Source: a bacterium (GTDB lineage Bacteria > CLD3 > SB21). Taken from it: DNA of 49,640 nucleotides. The translations under genes were made by a program, and so were the position numbers. Shown here piece by piece: positions 26,441-34,361 of this stretch; position 1 is the stretch's first letter; each line of letters starts with the position of its first letter. The stretch lies in the NCBI GenBank assembly GCA_019695335.1, contig JAIBAF010000023.1:1-49640 (forward strand). The letters run 5' to 3'. The notes beneath the pieces are model-generated. The model was given only the letters and a program-made list of their open reading frames with translations. It was not told where the DNA came from and did no database searches.

Positions 26441-27817
26441 TTGAGTATTAAAAATTTTTTCAAGCGTGGAGCACAATCGTCAAAAAAACCGCTTGTAATT
26501 TTTTGTATCATTGTTGTATTGCTGACTGCACAGATCGGTTGGTGGATGTATTTCCAGATTCAGCAGAATAATGTCTTGCACGGTCTTCATGAAAACATAT
26601 TACAAATTCGAGGCCGTCAGACGCTGACGGAAATTAATCAGGCGTACGGCAGTTTGGTGATTCAAAATATACGGCATGGTTTTTTTGGCAGTCCTATCAT
26701 TGCACGCCACGTTCCGATTGAAGAAATCAGTGGTACTCCGGCCATGCCTCCGATTTTTTTGAATGGCCAATGGAATTCATTTTATGTAACCAACGGCGTA
26801 ATTTATTATAAAGATTTTGACGACAGAGTTTATCGTACTGTTGTAAACTGGGATCTTATTCAGGAATTTTTGGGCCGGGGCGATGAGACTTATCTAGTCG
26901 GTCCGACGCATGATTACACTAGCGGTCAATTTATATCCGGGCCTTCACCGTGGTTGATTCTTCCAGTCGACATTAAAGTCAAATCCGATGTTCTGAGTAA
27001 TTTAGATAGTCGTTCAGATCGCAAAACAGCTATGTTTGTTTCGGAGGGTGTTTTTTTCTGCATCCTTTTGCTGGTTGGAATTTATCTGATGTTTCTCGCT
27101 TTCAGGAGAGAGGTATTACTGCAATCCTATCAGAAAAATTTTATTCTGAGCGTGACGCATGAATTCAAATCGCCGCTAGCCTCGTTGAAATTGTATATTC
27201 AAACATTGTCGTCACGCGAGGTTCCGCTGGAGAAACGAAAAAACTTTTTGATACATTCTCTCCACGACGTTGAGCGACTCGAAAAATTAGTTGAAAATGT
27301 TTTGGAAGCTGCACGGCTTGATCGCGATGACTATCAATATGTCATGAAACCGTTGGACTTGTCGGAAGTTGCTCAGCAATCGCTAAAAAAAATCGAACAT
27401 TATGCTAATGAAGAAACGGTGCAACTTGATACCGATATTCATTCTTCCGTTGTAATCAAAGGCGATCAGCATGCTATTTACTCGGTCTTTGATAACCTGA
27501 TAGAGAATGCCGTCAAATATTCGGTGACTCCCAAAAAAATTTCGATAAAATTATACACCCTTCAGCGTCAAGCGGTTTTTGAAATTCGTGATAATGGCGT
27601 CGGAATTGAAAAAAAAGAAATGGAGTGGATTTTTCAGAAATTTTATCGTGTTGGCAATGAAATGACCCGCAATACTAAGGGCACCGGCATCGGCTTATTT
27701 ATTGTCAAAAAAATTGTTACGCGTCATAAAGGTGATATCCGCGTTCATAGCGATGGATTGAATCAAGGTACAACTTTTACTGTGACTTTCCCGTTGTTTA
27801 ATGAAACCAAGGAATAA
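26441..27817 (+). CDS. Membrane sensor histidine kinase
   Basis: A 458-residue classical sensor kinase. TM1 (VIFCIIVVLLTAQIGWWMYF) and TM2 (GVFFCILLLVGIYLMFLAF) enclose an extracytoplasmic domain of about 150 residues that I do not recognise. HisKA has phospho-His240 in SVTHEFKSPLAS. HATPase_c shows FDNLIENAVKYS, DNGVGIEKKE and GTGIGLFIVK. The start is TTG 26441, seven bases after AGGAG. It lies directly behind the beta-helix/J-domain gene and overlaps or abuts its regulator, so the three genes form one operon. The signal is unknown. Confidence 0.93.
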   Translation: MSIKNFFKRGAQSSKKPLVIFCIIVVLLTAQIGWWMYFQIQQNNVLHGLHENILQIRGRQTLTEINQAYGSLVIQNIRHGFFGSPIIARHVPIEEISGTPAMPPIFLNGQWNSFYVTNGVIYYKDFDDRVYRTVVNWDLIQEFLGRGDETYLVGPTHDYTSGQFISGPSPWLILPVDIKVKSDVLSNLDSRSDRKTAMFVSEGVFFCILLLVGIYLMFLAFRREVLLQSYQKNFILSVTHEFKSPLASLKLYIQTLSSREVPLEKRKNFLIHSLHDVERLEKLVENVLEAARLDRDDYQYVMKPLDLSEVAQQSLKKIEHYANEETVQLDTDIHSSVVIKGDQHAIYSVFDNLIENAVKYSVTPKKISIKLYTLQRQAVFEIRDNGVGIEKKEMEWIFQKFYRVGNEMTRNTKGTGIGLFIVKKIVTRHKGDIRVHSDGLNQGTTFTVTFPLFNETKE

Positions 27818-27824
27818 TTTTTAT

Positions 27825-28523
27825 ATGTTGCAAAAAATCCTGTTAGTCGAAGATGAAAAAAATATAGCTGAATCGTTGGTATTCAACCTTGAACATGAAT
27901 ACGATGTTGTGTGGGCCGAAACCGGAGAAAAAGCTCTTAAAGAGTGGGGAGATAACCAATTTGATTTGATCGTGCTGGATGTCATGTTGCCGCGTTTGAG
28001 CGGCTTTGACGTATGCAAAACCATTCGTCAGGAAGATGTACAGACGCCGATTCTATTTCTGACGGCCAAGAATCAAGAACGGGATCGGATTGAAGGCTTT
28101 CAGATCGGTGGAGACGATTATTTAGGTAAACCATTTAATCTGGACGAATTTCTACTCCGTGTGAAAGCGCTCATTCGCCGCAGTCAACGGACTCCGATCG
28201 TGAGTGCGGAATTGCCCAATCACTATCATTTCGGGCTGGCGACGATCGATTTTGAAAACTATGAAGCGACAGCCAATGGACAGAAAATTCCGCTTACCAA
28301 GAAAGAATGTTTGTTGATGAAGCTGTTGATCGAGAATGAAGGACAGGTTGTGACTCGCGACGAGATTTTGTCTAAAGTTTGGGGTTATGAAACGTTGCCG
28401 TCTACACGTACGATCGATAATTTTATTGTAAAATTACGCAGTTATTTCGAACCGAATCCGAAAGAACCCCGATTTATTCATTCAATTCGCGGTGTGGGAT
28501 ATAAGTTTACTAAAAGTGAGTGA
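27825..28523 (+). CDS. OmpR-family response regulator
   Basis: A 232-residue receiver plus winged-helix DNA-binding protein. The receiver has LLVEDEKN, phospho-Asp52 in LIVLDVMLPRLSGF, FLTAK and KPFNLDE. The C-terminal Trans_reg_C domain shows LTKKECLLMKLLIENEGQVV, STRTIDNFIVKLR and FIHSIRGVGYKF. I chose ATG 27825 because the receiver starts there. An in-frame ATG at 27801 lies inside the kinase gene and adds eight residues. AAGGA precedes the chosen start by about 11 bases. It is the cognate partner of the kinase by position. Confidence 0.94.
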   Translation: MLQKILLVEDEKNIAESLVFNLEHEYDVVWAETGEKALKEWGDNQFDLIVLDVMLPRLSGFDVCKTIRQEDVQTPILFLTAKNQERDRIEGFQIGGDDYLGKPFNLDEFLLRVKALIRRSQRTPIVSAELPNHYHFGLATIDFENYEATANGQKIPLTKKECLLMKLLIENEGQVVTRDEILSKVWGYETLPSTRTIDNFIVKLRSYFEPNPKEPRFIHSIRGVGYKFTKSE

Positions 28524-28531
28524 GGTTAAAG

Positions 28532-29599
28532 CTACTTGACCAGCACCATTTTTTTGGTCAAAACTGATCCATCGAAAGCAAGTCTTACAAAGTAAATTCC
28601 ACTCGGCACAACGGCATTTTTATAGTCCATTCCGTCCCATGTGAATTCGTGAACGCCCACTTCTTTTTCGCCTTCATATAAAGTTCGAATGTTATTACCG
28701 AGAAGATCATATACTCGAAGCTCTACAAAACCTGATTGACGCAATTCAAATTTGATGGTTGTTGAGAGATTAAAAGGATTAGGATAATTTTGTTCGAGCG
28801 AAAACGTTTCAGGGCCGACAGTTTTGACTTTTTTGCTGCTGCGGCTGTTTTGTCTCTGAGCAATTTTTTGCACCGAGTTGAAGATAGTATCCTCTCCGGC
28901 AAAAAAGCGCACTTGATCCAGATTGGCTTTGAGAAAATTGGGTACTGACGATTTGGTCAGAGCGCCGATATAACTTGTAGCGCCTGTATTAACCTGCGTG
29001 ATTTTAGTGAAGGGTAATTGCTTTACGATTCGTCCATTAACATAAAAAGTAATACTGTCATGCGCCCCATCGCAGTATGCGCCAAGGTGAACCCAGCGGC
29101 TCGCGTCCAAAGTTGTATCGGATGAAAATATTTCGCTGTGACCCTCGCGGATTTCAAGTTTTGGAATATTATTTTCGATGAAAAATCTGTAGCCAGATAC
29201 AAATCCGTTGTCGGCGTTAATAATTTCGCCATTCACATTGGTTGAATAAAGATACAACCACATCGACACCGTATAAGCAACGTGACCGTTAAGATTAATG
29301 TCGGCGTTAGCGGGCAATTTTAAGAAATGACCGATGCCATCAAGTAAAAGGTAATTACCACCTGCCGGGCTTGGTTTCATAAACCGGGCAATTTCAAAAT
29401 TACCTTTCTGTAAATAATCTTTGCTGATTACTTCCTGGATCCATTCCCCTGACGAATCATCTTTGTAAAAAGAATAGTTATCCGTGTCGCCAAAATTCAG
29501 TTCCAACTTCAACTGAGCGACACTACTCCCGCTGATAAAAAAAGCAAGGAGAACTATGAAGGGGTTAAAAAAGTAAATTAGTTTCGTAACAAGGACCAT
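28532..29599 (-). CDS. Secreted LamG-domain protein with T9SS sorting tail
   Basis: A 355-residue exported protein. A signal peptide (FFNPFIVLLAFFISGSSVAQ) is followed by a LamG/concanavalin-like lectin domain at residues about 75-245 (YTVSMWLYLYS, HDSITFYVNGRIVKQL, LDQVRFFAGE). The C-terminal type IX secretion signal begins with NYPNPFNLSTTIKFEL and ends GIYFVRLAF then KKMVLVK. Such domains guide export across the outer membrane and are usually cleaved. The lectin-type domain suggests glycan binding, but no enzyme domain is attached. The gene converges on the OmpR-type regulator gene with an eight-base gap. Confidence 0.9.
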   Translation of the reverse strand: MVLVTKLIYFFNPFIVLLAFFISGSSVAQLKLELNFGDTDNYSFYKDDSSGEWIQEVISKDYLQKGNFEIARFMKPSPAGGNYLLLDGIGHFLKLPANADINLNGHVAYTVSMWLYLYSTNVNGEIINADNGFVSGYRFFIENNIPKLEIREGHSEIFSSDTTLDASRWVHLGAYCDGAHDSITFYVNGRIVKQLPFTKITQVNTGATSYIGALTKSSVPNFLKANLDQVRFFAGEDTIFNSVQKIAQRQNSRSSKKVKTVGPETFSLEQNYPNPFNLSTTIKFELRQSGFVELRVYDLLGNNIRTLYEGEKEVGVHEFTWDGMDYKNAVVPSGIYFVRLAFDGSVLTKKMVLVK

Positions 29600-29764
29600 T
29601 CACACCTCATATTTAGTGCAATTAAGTCTTTGTTTATATTAATATAAGTAATTAATGGGGAACCAAAAGAAGAGCACTAAATCAATATAAGGTGCCTCTG
29701 ATCATATTTCAAGTTAAAAAGTGGAAAAAATGTTAATTATGATGGAAACGAGGGAGGAATCAAA

Positions 29765-29795
29765 CAAAAAAGCCCGGCTTTTAACCGGGCTTTTC
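29765..29795 (-). terminator. Rho-independent terminator (minus strand)
   Basis: GCCCGG (29772-29777) pairs with CCGGGC (29785-29790), and flanking A/T tracts extend the stem. On the minus strand it is followed by TTTTTTG. It lies just after the BoxB-like stop codon at 29801. Confidence 0.9.
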
Positions 29796-29800
29796 AGTCA

Positions 29801-30934
29801 TTAATCCATTTGTTTAAGCGGCTTAAATTCAATCCAGTCATTTTCCTTGAAAATATCTTTCAGGAAATCTTTGTCTTTTTGTGACGGAAGAACTTCCGCT
29901 TTGTGTTTCTCGCATTGTTCCGGCGTCAGCATTTTGCCATCTACGCTGTATGGCTGATGAGCATACAGACCGATACTCCGGTTAAATTTCACATCAGGCA
30001 CGATCAGTTTTTGTTGGTCTCTGGGGATCAACATGTTCATGTCCTCGATGAGTTTGGCAATCTCGGCAATATAGAGGCTGCGTGCCATCTGATTTAATTC
30101 TTCTTTCTTCGCTTCTTCATCCGTTTCGTCTTCATTGAACCGACCTTTGAGTCCCCAGACGTAAGCCCAATGCGCATTGGAAGAGCCGTCATTGCCGAAA
30201 AGATCGTACGCGGTCGGTACCCATTTATTGAAATATTTTTGAATGATTTCGACAGGAATTTTTCCGGCCTTCAAAATACGTTTCAATCCATTATTGCCTG
30301 TCCCCAAATGGAAGGCTTCTTCCTTGAGCATGGGTCCCATGCTCATGGCCAGCGGCATAAATGCAGAATGGCTTAGCATTTTGAGCTGGAATTTTCCATC
30401 GCGATCAATGAATTCGGTATACGTATACATATCGAGCCAATTGTCCATCACTTCATTGAAGGAGCCAAGCAGGCGTTTTTGTTCATAGGCGCGACGATCA
30501 AGCAGTTTCATGGCTTCTTTTCGTCCGCCTTCACCGAAATGTGTTACAAGGATATGGCTCATCTGCCAGCCATGACGCATTTCTTCAGCATTGATCCGCA
30601 TGAGGGCGTAAGTGTCGTAATCGCTCGGAGCACGGTCGACGAGATAACGCTGTTGCTCGACGGAGGCAAATTCCGTATCGCCCTGAAATACGATCAACTG
30701 TTGCAAAGCGTCGCGGATATTTTGATTGGGAATATCCAAAACACGCTCCCATTTTCTATCACCGCGAAAGTCGCCAAATTGGATTTCATTGTATTTGCAA
30801 TGCTCGTATTTCGGTTCCAGCAGGTAGGTAGGAAGAAAACGCTTGAAAGTTTTTTCGTCGAACCCGATATCCTTTTTCCATTCTTGGAATAAGTCCACCC
30901 AGTCGTCAAACGTCGAGACCTGAGCTTTTAACAT
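29801..30934 (-). CDS. BoxB/PaaA-like di-iron oxygenase
   Basis: A 377-residue ferritin-like di-iron protein closest, from memory, to benzoyl-CoA 2,3-epoxidase subunit BoxB and more distantly to PaaA. Shared stretches are IVFQGDTEFASVEQQ, GSFNEVMDNW and DRDGKFQL. Probable iron ligands are Glu88, Glu118-His121 (EEMRH), Glu174 and Glu206-His209 (EEAFH). It is shorter than BoxB (about 470). No reductase (BoxA/PaaE), BoxC or CoA ligase gene is nearby. It is the second gene of a TetR operon (36-base gap, AAGGAAG before ATG). It may oxidise an aromatic or acyl-CoA; the substrate is unknown. Confidence 0.8.
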   Translation of the reverse strand: MLKAQVSTFDDWVDLFQEWKKDIGFDEKTFKRFLPTYLLEPKYEHCKYNEIQFGDFRGDRKWERVLDIPNQNIRDALQQLIVFQGDTEFASVEQQRYLVDRAPSDYDTYALMRINAEEMRHGWQMSHILVTHFGEGGRKEAMKLLDRRAYEQKRLLGSFNEVMDNWLDMYTYTEFIDRDGKFQLKMLSHSAFMPLAMSMGPMLKEEAFHLGTGNNGLKRILKAGKIPVEIIQKYFNKWVPTAYDLFGNDGSSNAHWAYVWGLKGRFNEDETDEEAKKEELNQMARSLYIAEIAKLIEDMNMLIPRDQQKLIVPDVKFNRSIGLYAHQPYSVDGKMLTPEQCEKHKAEVLPSQKDKDFLKDIFKENDWIEFKPLKQMD

Positions 30935-30970
30935 AGCTGCTTCCTTTGGTTTTAGTGATATAGTAATACT

Positions 30971-31618
30971 TCAAACATTGACAAAACCGTTTAAAAATAT
31001 CTCAACCATTTGTTCAGATATTTTGGCAATATTAGCCGGACTGTGTTCGCGTTTGTCAGGATTGTACCATGTATACGTCCAGTTCATCATACCAAAAAGT
31101 GACAATGCTGCGATTTTGATAGGTTGATTGAGTTTCAGATTTTTCTGATTGTATTCTTCCCGCTGAATGTCGAGTAATAATCTTTCAAGAATATCTAAGT
31201 ATTGCCGTTTTTTGTCGTTGATCAGAATGTAGTATTCGCCGGTAAGCGAATCGGATTCATGCGCCAGCACTTTCATGGCATCCAGGTGCGTAACAAAATA
31301 TTGCAAATGATTTTGTACGAGGATTTTCAGCTTTTCTCTGGAACTTGCTTCGTGTTCAAGTTTTTCGGCAAGCGAACCCATGACCGTATCAAACGAATAC
31401 CGTGAAATCAAAAAGAGCAGTTCTTCTTTGGTTTTGAAATAATAATACAAGCCGGCAAGGCTGGTATTCATTTCCCGGGCAATGTCGCGAATAGATGTAT
31501 TGTGATAGCCATTCTTGGCGAAAAGCGCTGCACATTGCTCCAGCAGATCTCTCAATTTGAGATGATATCGGTCAGTGGCAACGTTGTTTTCTGCGCTATG
31601 GTCTAAAGCATTAAACAT
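30971..31618 (-). CDS. TetR/AcrR-family repressor
   Basis: A 215-residue repressor. The N-terminal helix-turn-helix reads FAKNGYHNTSIRDIAREMNT followed by LAGLYYYFKTKEELL, typical of TetR. The C-terminal ligand domain is of the fatty-acid/CoA-responsive type (FadR/PsrA-like) by general appearance only. A perfect palindrome lies 22 bases before its start, so autoregulation is likely. The gene precedes the BoxB-like gene and should control it. The CoA-type ligand is inferred from the oxygenase's family. Confidence 0.9.
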   Translation of the reverse strand: MFNALDHSAENNVATDRYHLKLRDLLEQCAALFAKNGYHNTSIRDIAREMNTSLAGLYYYFKTKEELLFLISRYSFDTVMGSLAEKLEHEASSREKLKILVQNHLQYFVTHLDAMKVLAHESDSLTGEYYILINDKKRQYLDILERLLLDIQREEYNQKNLKLNQPIKIAALSLFGMMNWTYTWYNPDKREHSPANIAKISEQMVEIFLNGFVNV

Positions 31619-31639
31619 AAAAATTGTGGTTCTGGTAAA

Positions 31640-31657
31640 TTCGAACGAACGTTCGAA
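31640..31657. promoter_or_regulatory. Palindromic TetR-type operator
   Basis: TTCGAACG-AA-CGTTCGAA is a perfect 8+2+8 inverted repeat just upstream of the TetR gene, in the divergent gap before rsmA. Size, symmetry and place fit a TetR autorepression site. It could also affect the rsmA-mgtE promoter. Confidence 0.75.
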
Positions 31658-31834
31658 ATATAGGAGTCAACTTGCTCAATGGCAAGCTTTTTTTGCGTAG
31701 TTAAAACACAACAGAAAAGATTTGGATTGCGGATCGTAGGCCGCCATTATGCCAAAATTGGCTTGAATATCCTTTGCCAATTTTTTACCTTGAGCGGCGC
31801 TTTACGATCCTTCAATGACATAAAATTTTACACT

Positions 31835-32602
31835 GTGGCAGCACCTTCGCTTCCCAAAAAACGCTTGAGCCAGAATTTTTTGATTGATAAAAATATTGTC
31901 AAAAAAATTGTAACATCGTCTGGAATTCATGCAGGAGATACGGTAGTAGAAATAGGTTGCGGACAAGGTGCGTTGACTGAAATGCTGATTGAAAAAGCCA
32001 GCCGATTGTATGGAATCGAATATGATACGCAACTCATCCCGACTTTGAATGAAAAATTCGGATCGAAAGAAACGTTCCGGTTGATTCAAGATAATGTCCT
32101 GGAGTTCGATTGGGATCGAATCGATGCACCGAATTTCAAAGTCATTGGTAATCTTCCGTATCACATTACCAGTCCTATTATTTTTAAAATAATCGATAAA
32201 CGCGATCATATTGAAACGTTTACGATGATGATTCAGAAGGAAGTGGCGCAAAGAATTGTTGCCGCGCCGTCGTCCAAAGTTTATGGGATTTTATCAGTCT
32301 TTTGCCAGTTCCATGCTGATTGTAAAAAATTATTTGACGTACCGCCAACGGCGTTTTTTCCGAGGCCTAAAGTCTATTCGTCCATTGTCCAAATGAAGTT
32401 CAGGCCGTTTGTCGTTGAGGTTTCCAACTACGAAATTTTCAGGACTGTAGTCCGGCAGAGTTTCAATCAACGCAGAAAAATGATGCGTAATTCTCTGGCT
32501 GAGTTAATTCAGAATAAGGCGATTCACTTTGATTTCGAACGGCGCCCTGAAACATTATCCGTTCGTGAATTTGTAGAATTGAGTAATACCATCGCTTCTT
32601 AA
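31835..32602 (+). CDS. rsmA: 16S rRNA dimethyladenosine transferase
   Basis: RsmA (KsgA) dimethylates A1518 and A1519 of 16S rRNA with SAM during 30S maturation. The family opening KKRLSQNFLIDKNIVKKI is followed by the SAM site VVEIGCGQGALTE and the catalytic NLPYHITSPIIFK. The C-terminus ends with LSVREFVELSNTI. I chose GTG 31835 (255 residues), which gives the normal N-terminus. An in-frame ATG at 31679 would add 52 residues unlike any RsmA and lies in a hairpin (CTTGC...GCAAG) before a T-tract. No strong ribosome-binding site supports either start. mgtE follows. Confidence 0.93.
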   Translation: MAAPSLPKKRLSQNFLIDKNIVKKIVTSSGIHAGDTVVEIGCGQGALTEMLIEKASRLYGIEYDTQLIPTLNEKFGSKETFRLIQDNVLEFDWDRIDAPNFKVIGNLPYHITSPIIFKIIDKRDHIETFTMMIQKEVAQRIVAAPSSKVYGILSVFCQFHADCKKLFDVPPTAFFPRPKVYSSIVQMKFRPFVVEVSNYEIFRTVVRQSFNQRRKMMRNSLAELIQNKAIHFDFERRPETLSVREFVELSNTIAS

Positions 32603-32612
32603 GGAACCAGAC

Positions 32613-33974
32613 GTGCGATCTAAATCTGAAATCGAAATTGACAAGGAATTTATCAGCGATATCAAGGATCTCGTCGATTCGAAAGCCGAGTATTTGTTGA
32701 AAAATATCCTTGAAGATCTGCATCCGGTGGATATTTCCGAGATTCTCGATCACCTCGATGAAGAGGAACGTAACTACGTTTTCCAGATTCTGGGTACGGA
32801 AAAAGCCTCGCAGGTAATTCTTGAACTCGACCAGGCTTCGCGCGAAGATATTTTAGAGAATCTTGATGAAGAACAAATTTCAGACATCATCGAGGAAATG
32901 CAATCGGATGATGCGGCGAATATTGTTCAAGAACTGGACGGTGAGACCCAGCAGATCGTTTTAAGTCAGTTGGACTACGAAGAGTCGCAGGAAGTTCAGC
33001 AACTTCTTAAATACGACGAGGATTCGGCCGGCGGTCTGATGCAGTTAGAATTTGTCGACGTATATGATACCGAGACCATTGCCGAAGCGATCGAAGAAAT
33101 CCGTCAAAAATCTACCGAAGTTCAGAAGATTTACGATATTTATGTCGTTAATACGCATGGAAATCTGGTAGGTACTGTTTCAACGGAAACACTCCTCGTC
33201 GTCGCGCCCAACAAATTAGTTTCGGAAGTGATGAATCCGGATGTAATTTTTGCCAAAACCGATTTGGATCAGGAAGAAGTTGCCAAATTATTCAAAAAAT
33301 ATGACCTGGTTACTTTGCCGGTTGTGACGTTATCAGGTAAGTTAGTTGGAAGAATTACGATTGACGACATTGTAGACGTTATTGAACAGGAAGCGTCGGA
33401 AGACGTGTCCAAAATGGCAGGATCCGTCGATGAAGAAGTTACGGAAACGTCGACGTTCCGTATATCGCGCTCGCGCCTGCCTTGGCTCATGACGGCATTA
33501 GCGGGAGAATTAGTCGCAGCTTTCGTGCTAAGCCGTTTTGAAAGTTCGCTCAACCAGATTTTAGCGCTGGCGTTTTTTGTGCCGATCATTATGGCGATGG
33601 CAGGTAATATTGCCATCCAGTGTTCGTCTATTGTTATCCGTGGATTGGCGACCGGAGAAATCGGACTTCTCGACTTACAACGCCAGTTGCTCAAAGAAAT
33701 CCGAGTCGCATCAATTAACGGGCTAATCCTCGGAGCGTTACTTGCCGGAGTCGTTTCCATTTGGATTGGTGATTTTCATATTGCGCTGGTTGTCGGCATT
33801 GCATTGATTTGCGTGATTTTTTTTGCGGCGTTCAATGGGACGTTATTTCCACTGTTACTCAAGCGCATGCAAGTCGATCCGGCGTTAGCCGCAGGTCCGT
33901 TTGTAACAATGACAAACGATACCTTGGGGATTATGATTTATCTCGGTATTGCTACTGCATTTCTACTTAAATAG
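32613..33974 (+). CDS. mgtE: MgtE-family magnesium transporter
   Basis: A 453-residue Mg2+ channel of the inner membrane. The acidic N-domain (residues about 20-125) has the repeated ..ILEDLHPVDISEILDHLDEE type helices that sense cytoplasmic Mg2+. Two CBS domains follow (about 130-255; YDIYVVNTHGNLVGTVS and LPVVTLSGKLVGRI). Five TM helices end the protein, with PIIMAMAGNIAIQCSS lining the pore and PFVTMTNDTLGI near the C-terminus. The GTG start at 32613 lies just after AAGGAACC and ten bases after the rsmA stop, so they are co-transcribed. No M-box riboswitch is visible. Confidence 0.95.
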   Translation: MRSKSEIEIDKEFISDIKDLVDSKAEYLLKNILEDLHPVDISEILDHLDEEERNYVFQILGTEKASQVILELDQASREDILENLDEEQISDIIEEMQSDDAANIVQELDGETQQIVLSQLDYEESQEVQQLLKYDEDSAGGLMQLEFVDVYDTETIAEAIEEIRQKSTEVQKIYDIYVVNTHGNLVGTVSTETLLVVAPNKLVSEVMNPDVIFAKTDLDQEEVAKLFKKYDLVTLPVVTLSGKLVGRITIDDIVDVIEQEASEDVSKMAGSVDEEVTETSTFRISRSRLPWLMTALAGELVAAFVLSRFESSLNQILALAFFVPIIMAMAGNIAIQCSSIVIRGLATGEIGLLDLQRQLLKEIRVASINGLILGALLAGVVSIWIGDFHIALVVGIALICVIFFAAFNGTLFPLLLKRMQVDPALAAGPFVTMTNDTLGIMIYLGIATAFLLK

Positions 33975-33980
33975 AGTTGA

Positions 33981-34352
33981 TCAGGGCTTTTCAATAACGA
34001 CGGTTGCCGTTGCATAATGTTGTGAATGAGAGAGTGATACGTGAACAGTAGCTTTTTCAAGAAAACGGGCGAGAGTGTTTTGGAAACGAAAATGCGGAAC
34101 ACCGTTGGTTTGCGTATCGATCGCCGCTTCTAACCAATCGAAATTGTGGAATTTTCCTTCACGAGTAGCCTTAATTAATGCTTCTTTTGCCGCAAATCGT
34201 ACCGCTAACGACGGGTACGGATTTTTTTTAGCCATCGCGTACCGGATTTCTTCCTGAGTGAAAATTCTCGTAAGAAATTTATCACCATATTGGCGATGGC
34301 TTTTCGCGATCCGTTCGATTTCAATAATGTCTGTTCCAATTCCAATGATCAT
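33981..34352 (-). CDS. acpS: Holo-[acyl-carrier-protein] synthase
   Basis: AcpS moves 4'-phosphopantetheine from CoA to the serine of acyl carrier protein. The 123-residue sequence has the two family motifs: MIIGIGTDIIEIERI with the Mg-binding Asp, and FAAKEALIKA. VHVSLSHSQHYATATVV closes the domain. The length is typical. The gene converges on mgtE with a six-base gap and follows the NtrC-type regulator gene, nine bases downstream of it. The link to signalling is probably positional only. Confidence 0.95.
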   Translation of the reverse strand: MIIGIGTDIIEIERIAKSHRQYGDKFLTRIFTQEEIRYAMAKKNPYPSLAVRFAAKEALIKATREGKFHNFDWLEAAIDTQTNGVPHFRFQNTLARFLEKATVHVSLSHSQHYATATVVIEKP

Positions 34353-34361
34353 TGTATAGCC

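Noticed and set aside
31679-31834. RsmA N-terminal extension from ATG 31679
   Set aside because: The 52 extra residues match nothing, the ATG sits in a hairpin loop, and GTG 31835 gives the usual RsmA start.
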